In this document: positions 10,501 through 19,927 of the stretch, in pieces | How positions within the stretch are numbered: position 1 is the first letter of the stretch | Layout of the letters: each line of letters starts with the position of its first letter | DNA from: JANSWY01 sp965228955 | Lineage (GTDB): Bacteria; Bacteroidota; Bacteroidia; Cytophagales; Cyclobacteriaceae | Length of the DNA stretch: 64,000 nucleotides | NCBI GenBank assembly: GCA_965228955.1 | Contig: OZ245848.1 | Span: 6,324,001 to 6,388,000 of the forward strand | Reading direction: 5' to 3' | Notes under the pieces: model-generated | What the model was told of the DNA's origin: nothing | The model's database searches: none | The model's input: only the letters and a program-made list of their open reading frames with translations | Position numbers and translations under genes: made by a program

Positions 10501-10637
10501 ACAACTTCTTCACTTTCACAGACTATCCTGGTCTTGATCCTGAAGCATCTAGTTTCAATTCTCAGCTAATAGGAGTTGATAGAGGATTCTATCCTTCTTC
10601 TAGGACTTTCAATTTTGGTGTAAATGTTGGCTTTTAA
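7527..10637 (+). CDS. SusC/RagA-type TonB-dependent outer-membrane transporter
   Basis: This 1036-residue protein starts with a signal peptide ending in GLYAQ. A carboxypeptidase-regulatory-like domain follows (VSGVVTDDAGEPMPGVNVLV to LVFSFVGF, about 33-105), then a TonB-box segment (EEVVVIGYGT), a plug domain (GQAQQAIQGRIAGISVQPQS, LYIVDGMRT, FDVLKDGASAAIYG) and a 22-stranded barrel ending in RTFNFGVNVGF with a terminal aromatic. It imports an oligomer across the outer membrane with its SusD partner 3 nt downstream. The substrate is unknown. T-ending codons dominate, suggesting high expression. Confidence 0.97.
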   Translation: MRKTYVKGIKRIPILVLVMLLLTGTGLYAQKTVSGVVTDDAGEPMPGVNVLVKGTSTGTVTGFDGSYSLSLNADQDVLVFSFVGFKSTEVAVGNRSVIDVGLESDLTALEEVVVIGYGTVESKLVTGSVAGVDSEEIKNLSAGQAQQAIQGRIAGISVQPQSGAPGSGFNVRVRGTGSNGNSEPLYIVDGMRTTDISFLSVNEIESFDVLKDGASAAIYGAEGGNGVVIITTKSGSTNRPAEVNYQFQYGTQSVDNTLDLMNAQEHAIYMEEAGLGRTPADVSGNGTNWLDEIFEDAPFQQHTLSVSGGSAKNTYFLQLGYYDQDGVIGGDKSNYNRYNVRLNMKSDVKDWLAFQTQVGYIRNQKTGITEDSEFGGVISNAILMDPATPVYTSTIPDFLQTRIDDGSVSEDQLLVAPNGQYYAWSNFVGGEIYNPLASIDQVRGNGNIENKIFGTVSTEISPFRGLTVTSRLGLDSRFGTFHQWQPSFWFTDTRQSGQAAISQVSYRDYRVQWENFANYEKTIGENDFQVLVGTSIFENFQDFISGVGTGLIQENDNFAFLTSVPDRVNGTNADASEATRTLASVYGRLSYSYGKKYLLNASIRRDGSSMLADGNKWGVFPAVSAGWVVSAEDFFNVSAMNFLKVKASWGQNGSLSNLFPGQWKGTINFGFQYPDGNGQLQTGAEPGVLTNRDLTWETSEQINLGFEAGFLNDALSLNFDWYSKETKDLITTGFIANFVGNNAPPVNLGAIKNSGIEIALNYKNNVGDFSYEVSANASFIDNEVTQLNENIEEVLGPSISTSGWNATGFKEGLPAWYFRGYETDGIFQDQAEIDAFNATLDAATPHTAVPGDPIPVDTNGDGQITPDDHTYIGDPYADVLYGSRIYVNYKGFDVTMFLQGTVGSEKLIGFQRGDRITSNKPSFFFDDRWTENNPTNDWFRATADASVAYQSDFMVFSGDYMRIKQLQFGYNFPKTVLDNISLSTARIYVSFDNFFTFTDYPGLDPEASSFNSQLIGVDRGFYPSSRTFNFGVNVGF

Positions 10638-10640
10638 ATA

Positions 10641-12140
10641 ATGATGAATATGAAATTTAATTATAAAGCAGTTCTTTCATTTATGGCACTAACATTTATC
10701 GTGATTAGTGCATGTGATGACTTTATTGATGTTGCAGATCCAAATAGACTGGATGTAGAAACATTCTACAATACGGATGAAGATGCAAGTCAGGCATTAT
10801 TTGCTACTTATGACATTCTTCAGTGGCACCAGAATAACTGGGGTTGGGCTAGCCCGATTTTAGTTAAGACACTTCCTTCTGATGAAGGTACAGGTGGAGG
10901 TAGTGATCCTTCTGACCAGTTACCTTATCAGAATCTGGATGATATGAACTTTGATGCAGCAAATACAGCGGTATATGCACTTTGGAGTATCCAGTACTGG
11001 GGTATTTACAGAGCGAATCTGGTAATTAATAACGTAGAGGCTTCTACTCCTATAAGAGAGAGATACATTGCAGAAGCAAAAGCTCTAAGAGCTTATTTCT
11101 ACCTTGAATTAGTTACTGCATTTGGTGATGTTCCATTGATTTTGGATGAATTAACTCCTGATCAATATCAGCAAACAAGAGTAGCAGCATCTGAAATCTA
11201 TGATCAAATTGAAATGGATCTTACTGAGGCAGCAGCGGTACTTCCTGTGAAGAGCGCTTACGATGCTTCTGATAGATTTAGAGTAAGTAGAGGTACAGCT
11301 CAAAGCTTATTAGGTAGAGCACACCTATTCCAGGAAGAATGGGCTGAGGCTGCTTCAGCACTTGATCAGGTGATCAACTCTGGTGAGTACGGATTAGAAG
11401 CTGACTTTGGTGCAGTATTTTCTGAAGCAGCTGAGCTTGGAACTGAATCAATCTTCGAAGCTGTCTTCATTGAGACTTTCGGTTACGACTGGGGAGGTAA
11501 TGGATTTGCTTGGGGTCAAAGAGCTGAATCTAATATCCACATTCAGTTAATGGGACCTAGAGAAGGAGAATTCACTCTTACTGACTCAATGGTTGTAGGA
11601 TGGGGATTCAACCAACCTACTCAGAAAATGTATGATGCATTTACTGCTGCTGATTTAAGAAGACAGCACACTGTTTGGTCTGAGCAAGAGTTAATCGATG
11701 CTGGAGGATCTGCTACTGGCAATGCTTATGATTACGAGGGTTACATCAGAAGAAAGTATGGTTCTTTCAACTCTGAGTCTGATGGAGATGTAGGTCAATT
11801 AAACTATGGTACTAACTGGAGATTAATGAGATATGCAGATGTCCTATTAATGGCTGCTGAAGCTCATTTCAACAACAGTGGTAGTGCTACAGCTCTTGGG
11901 TACATCAATCAGGTTCGTAACAGAGCTGGTCTTGCAGACTTAACTACACTTACATTAAATGATATTGTAACGGAGAGACAATTAGAATTAGCATTCGAAG
12001 GTCATAGATATCTTGATTTGATCAGATGGGGTCTGGCAACTCAGGAATTAGATGGCTTCCAGGCTGGTAAACACGAATTGTTCCCGATACCTCAGGATGA
12101 GGTTCTGGCAGGTGGTTTGTCACAAAATCCAAACTACTAG
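10641..12140 (+). CDS. SusD/RagB-type outer-membrane glycan-binding lipoprotein
   Basis: This 499-residue lipoprotein (signal peptide with ISAC lipobox at about residue 25) forms the lid of the upstream SusC transporter. Family hallmarks are NRLDVETFYNTDEDASQALFA, the TPR-like helices (EAKALRAYFYLELVTAFGDVPL), NWRLMRYADVLLMAAEA and the C-terminal ERQLELAFEGHRYLDLIRWG followed by LFPIPQDEV. It starts 3 nt after susC, so the pair is certainly cotranscribed. A hairpin follows the stop. Confidence 0.97.
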   Translation: MMNMKFNYKAVLSFMALTFIVISACDDFIDVADPNRLDVETFYNTDEDASQALFATYDILQWHQNNWGWASPILVKTLPSDEGTGGGSDPSDQLPYQNLDDMNFDAANTAVYALWSIQYWGIYRANLVINNVEASTPIRERYIAEAKALRAYFYLELVTAFGDVPLILDELTPDQYQQTRVAASEIYDQIEMDLTEAAAVLPVKSAYDASDRFRVSRGTAQSLLGRAHLFQEEWAEAASALDQVINSGEYGLEADFGAVFSEAAELGTESIFEAVFIETFGYDWGGNGFAWGQRAESNIHIQLMGPREGEFTLTDSMVVGWGFNQPTQKMYDAFTAADLRRQHTVWSEQELIDAGGSATGNAYDYEGYIRRKYGSFNSESDGDVGQLNYGTNWRLMRYADVLLMAAEAHFNNSGSATALGYINQVRNRAGLADLTTLTLNDIVTERQLELAFEGHRYLDLIRWGLATQELDGFQAGKHELFPIPQDEVLAGGLSQNPNY

Positions 12141-12189
12141 TCGGTTAAAGAGAATTAAATTTTCTTCATTTTATTTTACATTGGTTATT

Positions 12190-12217
12190 AAGGGGTGTCA
12201 TGATATGGCATCCCCTT
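12190..12217 (+). terminator. Hairpin after susD
   Basis: AAGGGGTGTC pairs with GGCATCCCCTT through one bulged T, around a 7-nt loop, followed by a T-rich stretch ending TTTTTT near 12243. It may end or attenuate transcription between susD and the FG-GAP genes. Confidence 0.45.
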
Positions 12218-12255
12218 CTTACCCTTAGCTTCTCATTTTTTACAGCCAAAAAACA

Positions 12256-15200
12256 ATGAAAAGAGCACTTACCCTTCTATTAATCATTGCACTATTCTCG
12301 TGTGCAAAGGAAGAGAAAACGTCTTCCAAAAAGATCTTTAAAACATTGCTTCCTTCAGAATCTGGGGTGGATTTTGAAAACAGATTGGAAGTCAATGATT
12401 CAATGAACTATTTCTCCTATGGGTATTTCTACATGGGTGGAGGTGTTGCAATTGGAGACTTCAATAATGATGGTCTTCAAGACCTTTATTTCACAGGTAA
12501 TATGGTGGAGAACAAAATGTATCTCAATCAAGGTGAGATGCAATTTCAAGACATTACGAAAACATCAGGCACGGAAGGAGATAATCGATGGATAACTGGA
12601 TGCTCAGTTGTCGATATCAATACTGATGGATTACTTGATATATATGTGTCAGTAGCTGGTAAATGGACCAACAGAAAAAACATTTTATATGTCAATCAAG
12701 GGAATAACGATGAAGGTATTCCCGTCTTTAAAGATGAGGCCACTCAAAGGGGATTGGCTGATGAGAGCTATTCAATTCAAACCACATTTTTAGATTACGA
12801 CCAAGACGGGGATCTGGATGTCTTGGTAGCGAATTATGAGCCAACTCCATTTGCCTCACTTGTTAAAGATTACAAACGATTAACTGATAATGTAACATGG
12901 GATCAATCAGATCATTTATATGAAAATGATGGTGCTGGAAACTTTACAGATGTTACTGAAAAAGCTGGTTTGATCAATTATGGTTTATCTGTAGGAGTGC
13001 TTACTTCAGATTTCAATAATGACGGATTGACTGATATCTACTTTTCAAATGATTTTCATACGCCTGACAAATTCTATATCAACAATGGTGATGGAACATT
13101 TACAGATCAGGTTCAGACTGCTATGAAACACACCGCATTCTATGGAATGGGAGTGGATGCTGGAGATATTAATGGAGATGGGTTACTGGATCTGGTTCAG
13201 GTAGACATGACTCCAAAGGACAATTTCAGATCTAAGGCGAACATGTCTTCAATGGATATTCCAGGTTTTTGGAAAATTGTAGATGCAGGTTTTCATTACC
13301 AATACATGTTCAATACTCTACAGGTAAGCCAGGGTATAAATCCAGAAGGTGTGCCATTTTTTAGCGACCAGGCCAAGTTGAATGGTTTGGACAAAACGGA
13401 TTGGAGCTGGTCATGCTTGTTTGCTGATTATGATAATGATGGATTCAAAGATTTATACATTACCAATGGTACCAGAAGAGATATTAATAATAGGGATTAC
13501 TTCTCATGGTTAGAAAGAACTGATACGGGCCTGAAAGTGAAATACAAGGAGCTTTCACCTATGGATCTCACCGAGAGAATGCCTTACAAAAAAGTTGATA
13601 ATTACATTTTCAAAAATGGTCCCGGGAATCAATTTACAAAAGTCAATAAGGAATGGGGACTTGAGTTTGAAGGCTTCTCAAACGGTGCAGCTTATGGTGA
13701 TCTTGATAATGACGGAGACCTGGACTTAGTGGTCAATAACATTGATTCAGTTGCTACTATATTCGAAAATTTCTCTAGTGAGAATTCAGAGAAAAAATAC
13801 TTGAGACTTCAATTGGTTGGACCATCAGCTAATCCGCTTGGTATTGGGACAAAGGTTTATTTAAAAACACAAACTAAAGACATCTACCATGAGCACACCA
13901 TGGTTCGTGGATATGAATCTTCAGTAGAGCCGTTCATTCATATTGGATTGGGTAATGAGGATGTTCTAAAGATGAGTGTTTTATGGCCTGATGGAAGTAG
14001 TCAGGAGTTTGATGCAATTCAATCGAATCAAGTACTTTCAGTTTACTACAAAGAATCTTCCAAATCGAATCCCAACATCAGATTGGTTAACAAAACTGAA
14101 GCTATTCCATTATTTTCAGAGGAAAATTTAATTGAGGTCAGTCACAATGAGAATGAATTTGATGATTATAATAGAGAAATATTATTACCTCACAGAATGT
14201 CCAGATTTGGTCCTTCTTTAGCAAAGGGAGATCTCAATAATGATGGTTTAGAAGATCTGTATATTGGAGCGGCATTTGGGTCTCAAGGACATATTTTTAT
14301 TCAGGAAACCAACGGTGGTTTTGTGAAGACGCCATTAGGAGATATCACTACAGAAGCCCAATTTGAAGATATTGATGCAGTAATATTCGATGCAAATAAT
14401 GATGGGTTTAATGACTTATATGTAGTAAGTGGAGGAAACGAACAAGAAGCAGAGAGTGATCAATATCAAGACAGACTATACATTAATGATGGAGAGGGAG
14501 GGTTGAATTTAAAGCCAGAGCTGCTTCCTAACAACACAATCAGTGGAGGAGTTGTTATACCGGCTGATTTCGATAAGGATGGAGACCTGGATTTATTCGT
14601 AGGAGGACGTCAAATACCTGGGAAGTATCCATTACCGGCATCAAGTACTTTATTGAGAAACACAGGTGGTAAATTTGAAGATATTACGGAAGAGGTTTCT
14701 CCGGAATTAAAGCATTTAGGATTAGTTACTGATGCCATCTGGGATGATTACGACAATGATGATGACCTTGATTTAGTAGTGGTAGGAGAATGGATGCCAA
14801 TCACGATATTTGAAAATCAGGGGAGCAATTTTGAAAAGCTGCAGCCACTAGATAATTCTGTAGGTTGGTGGTATTCAATTGAAAAAGCTGACATTGATAA
14901 TGATGGAGATGATGATTATCTGGTAGGTAACCTTGGTACTAACTACAAGTACAGAGCTACCCCTGAGCAAACATTTGATGTATATGCCAATGATTTTGAT
15001 GAGAATGGCCATTTGGATATTGTTTTAGGATATTATCAGGATGGAATTCAATTTCCAGTAAGAGGTAAGCAGTGTTCTTCCCAGCAGGTACCAGCATTAA
15101 AAAAGAAGTATTCTACTTATAACAAATTCGCTTCCTCTGACCTGGGGCAAATTTACACTCCAGACTTATTGGACGAATCGCTGCATTATCAAGCTCAGAC

Positions 15201-15564
15201 ATTTGCCAGTGTGGTGATTCAAAAGAATGATGATGGACTTGAAATGAAAGAATTACCGCGAGAAGTTCAAACCTCATCCATCAATTCTTTTGAAGCAATG
15301 GATATCAATAATGATGGCAATATAGATATAATCTGTGGAGGTAACCTTTATGTCTCTGAAGTAGAGACACCAAGAAATGATGCTTGCTTTGGATGGGTAC
15401 TACTCGGGGATGGAACTGGTAATTTTAATTATGTATCAAATTATCAATCTGGCCTATATGTGCCACATGATATCAAGGCAATTGAGTCTTTAGAAAGCAA
15501 AAATGGACCGATTGTGGTTTTCGCCAACAATGATGGGCCGGTAGTATCGTACCGCAGAAATTAG
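12256..15564 (+). CDS. FG-GAP/VCBS repeat lipoprotein with ASPIC/UnbV domain
   Basis: This 1102-residue lipoprotein has lipobox FSCA at about residue 16. The N-terminal half has about seven calcium-binding DxDxDG blades (DFNNDGLQDLYF, DINTDGLLDIYV, DYDQDGDLDVLV, DYDNDGFKDLYI, DLDNDGDLDLVV). An ASPIC/UnbV domain follows at about 515-600 (LVGPSANPLGIGTKVYL, WPDGSSQEF). A second set of about seven blades runs to the C-terminus. Such proteins are predicted surface propellers often encoded with SusC/D pairs; their ligand is unknown. It is 4 nt upstream of a second ASPIC protein. Confidence 0.93.
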   Translation: MKRALTLLLIIALFSCAKEEKTSSKKIFKTLLPSESGVDFENRLEVNDSMNYFSYGYFYMGGGVAIGDFNNDGLQDLYFTGNMVENKMYLNQGEMQFQDITKTSGTEGDNRWITGCSVVDINTDGLLDIYVSVAGKWTNRKNILYVNQGNNDEGIPVFKDEATQRGLADESYSIQTTFLDYDQDGDLDVLVANYEPTPFASLVKDYKRLTDNVTWDQSDHLYENDGAGNFTDVTEKAGLINYGLSVGVLTSDFNNDGLTDIYFSNDFHTPDKFYINNGDGTFTDQVQTAMKHTAFYGMGVDAGDINGDGLLDLVQVDMTPKDNFRSKANMSSMDIPGFWKIVDAGFHYQYMFNTLQVSQGINPEGVPFFSDQAKLNGLDKTDWSWSCLFADYDNDGFKDLYITNGTRRDINNRDYFSWLERTDTGLKVKYKELSPMDLTERMPYKKVDNYIFKNGPGNQFTKVNKEWGLEFEGFSNGAAYGDLDNDGDLDLVVNNIDSVATIFENFSSENSEKKYLRLQLVGPSANPLGIGTKVYLKTQTKDIYHEHTMVRGYESSVEPFIHIGLGNEDVLKMSVLWPDGSSQEFDAIQSNQVLSVYYKESSKSNPNIRLVNKTEAIPLFSEENLIEVSHNENEFDDYNREILLPHRMSRFGPSLAKGDLNNDGLEDLYIGAAFGSQGHIFIQETNGGFVKTPLGDITTEAQFEDIDAVIFDANNDGFNDLYVVSGGNEQEAESDQYQDRLYINDGEGGLNLKPELLPNNTISGGVVIPADFDKDGDLDLFVGGRQIPGKYPLPASSTLLRNTGGKFEDITEEVSPELKHLGLVTDAIWDDYDNDDDLDLVVVGEWMPITIFENQGSNFEKLQPLDNSVGWWYSIEKADIDNDGDDDYLVGNLGTNYKYRATPEQTFDVYANDFDENGHLDIVLGYYQDGIQFPVRGKQCSSQQVPALKKKYSTYNKFASSDLGQIYTPDLLDESLHYQAQTFASVVIQKNDDGLEMKELPREVQTSSINSFEAMDINNDGNIDIICGGNLYVSEVETPRNDACFGWVLLGDGTGNFNYVSNYQSGLYVPHDIKAIESLESKNGPIVVFANNDGPVVSYRRN

Positions 15565-15568
15565 TAGG

Positions 15569-17824
15569 ATGAGGACGTTTGCCATATTATTTGGTGTTGT
15601 GGTATTGTTTTCCTGCAATTCTGAACAGGAATATCGCAGTGAAGGGACTATTGAAATGGCGGAATATCTCAGTGCCAAATCGGATTCTGCCAGGAAGTCA
15701 ATCGCTTACCCATACTACAATGATTTTCTGATCAAAAGAATTCAGCACATGCTGAAAGGAATGCCATATCGGGTAAGAGTTGGTCAAAGACTTGATTATG
15801 GACTTGCTCTTTTAATGAAGGGTAATAATGATCTCTGTATTCAAGAAATGACCAAAGCAATTGAAGCTTTCCCTGATCCGGAAACCATTTCTTCAAAAAA
15901 TGTATACTTCTATAAAGTTCTTGCATTGGCGCACTTGCGAAATGGTGAACAAACCAATTGCATTAACAATCACAATGCTGTTTCATGCGTACTTCCGCTT
16001 GCAGGAGGAGGAATTCATCAGGATAAGTCAGGGGCTGAGTTAGCTGGTGATATTTATACCAAACTATTAGAATTTGATCCTAAGGATTACCAGTCAAAAT
16101 GGTTTCTCAACCTATCATTCATGGCATTGGGAAAATATCCGGAAGAAGTTCCTAAGAATTTCCTGATTGAACCCGAAAGCTATGATTCTGAAATTAGTTT
16201 TCCTGCTTTTCAAAATGTAGCAATGGCTGCTGGTGTTGCTGTAAATAATCATGCAGGGAGTAGTTTGACTGAAGATTTTAATAATGATGGATTGATAGAT
16301 ATTTTCACAAGCTCATACAGCTTATCAGAACAAAGCCAACTATTTATTAATGATGGTTATGGCAAGTTCAACGATAATTCTACCGCAAGTGGTTTGCAAG
16401 GACTAACTGCAGGTCTTAATTCCCTCCAGGGTGATTTTAATAATGATGGATTTGAGGATATATTGGTTTCCAGAGGAGCATGGTTAGGTAAAAATGGAAG
16501 AATCAGGAATTCTCTATTGATTAATATTAATGGTGAGAAATTTGAGGATAGAACTCTGTCTTCAGGCCTTAATTCAGAAAAGCCAACAGGTGCAATGGCT
16601 ATTGCAGATGTCGATCTTGATGGTGATCTGGATATTTTTTTTGGGAATGAAGGTTCAGTGAGAGTTCCCTTTGCTAGCGAGTTGTTCCTAAATGATGGGA
16701 ATGGAAACTTTGCATTGGGTTCAAGTGATATTGGATTGAATATCAATGAATTTGTGAAAGGAGCCAACTGGGGAGATATCAATAATGATGGATACCCAGA
16801 TTTATTAATCAGTATATACGGTTCGCCAAATCGATTATATATAAACAGAACAGCAGAAAATAGGGGAAATCTATCATTTGAGGAAATAGGTAAAAAAGCA
16901 GGTGTTTCAGAGCCTATATTTAGTTTTCCATGCTGGTTTTGGGATTATAATAATGATGGACTGCAAGACATATTGATATTTGGCTATGACAATCGTCAGT
17001 CTCAATTGATTCCAGAAAATGTACTTAAAAACATGGAAGATCCATCAGTTGTAAAGGACATGCCAAGGCTATATAAGAACAAAGGAGACGAATCATTTGA
17101 AGACGTTACAGAAGAGGTGGGTCTAAATCTTCCCATTTACGCAATGGGAGCCAACTTTGGTGATTTAAATAATGATGGATATCCTGATTTTTATGCCGGC
17201 ACTGGAGAGTTTAATATGTGGGCACAGGTCCCAAACAAAATGTTTCTAAATATTGGAGGTAAAAGATTTGAAGAAGTGACCTATGCTGGAGGTTTCGGGC
17301 AAATACAGAAAGGGCATGGAGTTTCATTTGCTGATTTGGATAATGATGGTGATCAGGACATTTATCATCAGGTGGGTGGTGCTGCTGAAAGTGATGTTTT
17401 TCATAATATGCTTTTTGAAAATCCAGGATTCAATAATAATTGGATAACTATTGATTTTGAAGGAACGAATTCTAACCACTCAGCAATTGGAACTCGGATT
17501 AAGCTTTGCGTTACAGATATTGAGACCAATGAATTTAGGTATATTCATCATACAGTAGGAACAGGAGGGTCTTTTGGCGCAAATACTTTAAGAGCCGAAA
17601 TAGGTCTTGGGTATTCTTCTGAAATTGATACACTTTGGGTAGCATGGCCTGGAAAAGAACAAGAAATTCAGATTTTTCAAGATGTGAAATCAGACAGGTT
17701 TTATCAATTGAAACAAGGTGAAACTCTTACTGAATTGACACTTCCTAAGTTTAATTTTCTTCAAGATCACCAATCTCACAATATGGCGATGGTAGCAACT
17801 TGTGGGAGCTCAATCACAGATTAA
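15569..17824 (+). CDS. TPR plus FG-GAP lipoprotein with C-terminal ASPIC/UnbV domain
   Basis: This 751-residue lipoprotein (lipobox FSCN, about residue 16) has a helical TPR-like N-terminal part (about 30-190: GLALLMKGNNDLCIQEMTKA, YTKLLEFDPKDYQSKW). A single set of DxNxDG blades follows (DFNNDGLIDIFT, DVDLDGDLDIFF, DINNDGYPDLLI, DYNNDGLQDILI, DLDNDGDQDIYH), then an ASPIC/UnbV domain (about 635-715, AIGTRIKL, AWPGKEQEI). It starts 4 nt after the larger paralogue with no room for a promoter, so the two are one transcript and possibly one surface complex. Confidence 0.93.
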   Translation: MRTFAILFGVVVLFSCNSEQEYRSEGTIEMAEYLSAKSDSARKSIAYPYYNDFLIKRIQHMLKGMPYRVRVGQRLDYGLALLMKGNNDLCIQEMTKAIEAFPDPETISSKNVYFYKVLALAHLRNGEQTNCINNHNAVSCVLPLAGGGIHQDKSGAELAGDIYTKLLEFDPKDYQSKWFLNLSFMALGKYPEEVPKNFLIEPESYDSEISFPAFQNVAMAAGVAVNNHAGSSLTEDFNNDGLIDIFTSSYSLSEQSQLFINDGYGKFNDNSTASGLQGLTAGLNSLQGDFNNDGFEDILVSRGAWLGKNGRIRNSLLININGEKFEDRTLSSGLNSEKPTGAMAIADVDLDGDLDIFFGNEGSVRVPFASELFLNDGNGNFALGSSDIGLNINEFVKGANWGDINNDGYPDLLISIYGSPNRLYINRTAENRGNLSFEEIGKKAGVSEPIFSFPCWFWDYNNDGLQDILIFGYDNRQSQLIPENVLKNMEDPSVVKDMPRLYKNKGDESFEDVTEEVGLNLPIYAMGANFGDLNNDGYPDFYAGTGEFNMWAQVPNKMFLNIGGKRFEEVTYAGGFGQIQKGHGVSFADLDNDGDQDIYHQVGGAAESDVFHNMLFENPGFNNNWITIDFEGTNSNHSAIGTRIKLCVTDIETNEFRYIHHTVGTGGSFGANTLRAEIGLGYSSEIDTLWVAWPGKEQEIQIFQDVKSDRFYQLKQGETLTELTLPKFNFLQDHQSHNMAMVATCGSSITD

Positions 17825-17875
17825 AATGTTAGATTTGACTAACACTAAATCTTCACAGTTCAAAAGGCCCTATTA

Positions 17876-19927
17876 ATGCTTAAAAACTCAGTACTTCTTT
17901 TTTTAGTTGCTCTGCTGCTAATATCATGTTCCGGCCAGACTCAAACTAATGACTTGGTCAATGAGACAAGCGCGTATCTGAAACTGCACGCTAAAAACCC
18001 TGTGGATTGGAAGCCATGGGGAGATAAGGCTTTGACCCAAGCACAAAAGGAGGATAAACTAGTGATCATAAGTATTGGATATGTTTCCTGCCATTGGTGT
18101 CATGTCATGGAAGAAGAAGCATTTAGTGATGAACAAATTGCTTTGAAGATGAATGAAAACTTTGTCTCCATAAAGGTGGACAGAGAGGAGAGGCCGGATG
18201 TGGATAAGACCTATATGAATGCCTCATATATTATTAACGGTTCGGGAGGTTGGCCACTCAATATCATAGCATTGCCAGATGGCAGACCAGTTTATGCAGC
18301 AACTTACCTTCCTCCCAAAAAATGGGACGAAATGTTGGATTTTTTTGTCAGTATGAAAGCTGAATCTCCAGAGAAGCTTGAGACCCAGGCTAGGAGTCTT
18401 CAAACAGGTTTAACAGCCATAGAAGCCAATCAATTTGCAGAGAGTAAGCTGCCTTTAGAAACTATTCTAAGTGGTGCTATCGGCAATCTTAAAGAGACCG
18501 CAGATCCAGTTTGGGGTGGTCGAAAAGGAGCTCCTAAGTTCCCGATACCTGTTTTATTAGAGTTTCAACTTCAGGAAGCATTTTTGAAGAAAGATTCAAT
18601 CTTAATGAATCATGTTTTATTGACGCTTGATAAAATCATAGAGGGTGGGATCTATGACCATTTAGCAGGAGGATTTTTCAGGTATTCTACTGATGAATAT
18701 TGGCGAGTACCCCACTTTGAGAAAATGCTGTATGATAATGGACAATTGATTAAACTATATTCCAATGCTTATAAGTTAACAGGCAAGGAATCCTACAAAA
18801 ATGCTATTGTACAGACATTGAAGTTCATGGAAGAGGATATGACGCTGGACAATGGATTGTTTTATGCCTCCGTAGATGCAGATAGTGAAGGGGAGGAAGG
18901 GAAGTTCTATATCTGGGAAAACTTTGATGGAGCTGCATTGGAAAATCAGAAGTTAACAGAATCATATTTTGGTATTGATCTCACTAAAGAACTTGATGGT
19001 CAACATGTTCTTTATCTTAAAAAGAGCAGGGATCAGCTGGCGAAGAAAAACAATATCCCACTTCAGGAACTAGATGCTATTCTTGATATTGACATTGAAA
19101 AATTAAAGAATTATCGCAGTAGCAGAGTAGAACCATATCATGATAAAAAAATAATCACTTCCTGGAATGCTTTAATGGCACTGGGATATTTATATGCTTA
19201 TGAGGCATTGGAAGATGAGGCTTACTTTATTAAAGCTGAAATTGCAATTAGTAACCTTATTGATGGTGTTGTAAAAAAGAATGGAGTAGCTCATTTATTG
19301 GATGGCGAGCAGGGCTACTTGGAGGACGCAGTATTTCTAACTTCTGCGCTGATTAAGCTATACGAAAACACTTACAAAATTGAGCATTTGAATCTTGCAA
19401 GGGATATTACAATTCAAGCCATGTCAGAATATAAAGATTCAGGTTCTGAGTTTTATTTCTACTCATCCCCAAAAAATGGCTCTTTAGTGGTTAATGTTCA
19501 TGAAATCACTGATAATGTAGTGCCTGGCTCAAATTCACAAATGGCAATTAATTTGTACCAATTGGGACATTATTTTTATGATACAGCTTTAATTAACAAA
19601 TCTGAGAGACTACTTAAATACAGGTTACAAGATCTGCAGGAAAACCCTTATGCGAATGCGAACTGGGGAATATTGGCGAGTTGGATAGAAAATGGTCTTT
19701 ACGAAATAGCAACAACAGGTCCTGATTGTAAGAAATTCAGAAGAGAGATGTCTAAATCCTATATTCCAAATGCGATATTTCTTGGTCATGAAAATGCTGA
19801 GCCTTTGTTGTTACTGGAAAACAAAGTATCTGAAGATAGATCTCTAATATATGTTTGTAGAGATAAAACCTGCAAGTTTCCAGTCAACAGACCGGAGTTG
19901 GCACTTAGACAGATGGGTCTAAATTAA
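17876..19927 (+). CDS. DUF255/YyaL-type thioredoxin-fold lipoprotein
   Basis: This 683-residue protein begins with a lipoprotein signal (LLLISCSG). A DUF255 thioredoxin-like domain follows (about 25-190) with the family motif YVSCHWCHVMEEEAF, then an (alpha/alpha)6 barrel region (PHFEKMLYDNGQLIKLY, SWNALMALGYLYAYEAL, GYLEDAVFL). Most bacterial members are cytoplasmic, so the lipobox is notable. The CxxC pair suggests redox chemistry, but the family's reaction is not established. It is 51 nt after the second ASPIC gene and probably in the same transcript. It overlaps the convergent DUF456 gene by 9 nt. Confidence 0.9.
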   Translation: MLKNSVLLFLVALLLISCSGQTQTNDLVNETSAYLKLHAKNPVDWKPWGDKALTQAQKEDKLVIISIGYVSCHWCHVMEEEAFSDEQIALKMNENFVSIKVDREERPDVDKTYMNASYIINGSGGWPLNIIALPDGRPVYAATYLPPKKWDEMLDFFVSMKAESPEKLETQARSLQTGLTAIEANQFAESKLPLETILSGAIGNLKETADPVWGGRKGAPKFPIPVLLEFQLQEAFLKKDSILMNHVLLTLDKIIEGGIYDHLAGGFFRYSTDEYWRVPHFEKMLYDNGQLIKLYSNAYKLTGKESYKNAIVQTLKFMEEDMTLDNGLFYASVDADSEGEEGKFYIWENFDGAALENQKLTESYFGIDLTKELDGQHVLYLKKSRDQLAKKNNIPLQELDAILDIDIEKLKNYRSSRVEPYHDKKIITSWNALMALGYLYAYEALEDEAYFIKAEIAISNLIDGVVKKNGVAHLLDGEQGYLEDAVFLTSALIKLYENTYKIEHLNLARDITIQAMSEYKDSGSEFYFYSSPKNGSLVVNVHEITDNVVPGSNSQMAINLYQLGHYFYDTALINKSERLLKYRLQDLQENPYANANWGILASWIENGLYEIATTGPDCKKFRREMSKSYIPNAIFLGHENAEPLLLLENKVSEDRSLIYVCRDKTCKFPVNRPELALRQMGLN

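Noticed and set aside
16357..16782. Minus-strand ORF of 141 codons inside the second FG-GAP gene
   Set aside because: It is a mirror of the repetitive DxNxDG codons on the plus strand, and its Ser/Pro-rich product has no protein-like pattern.
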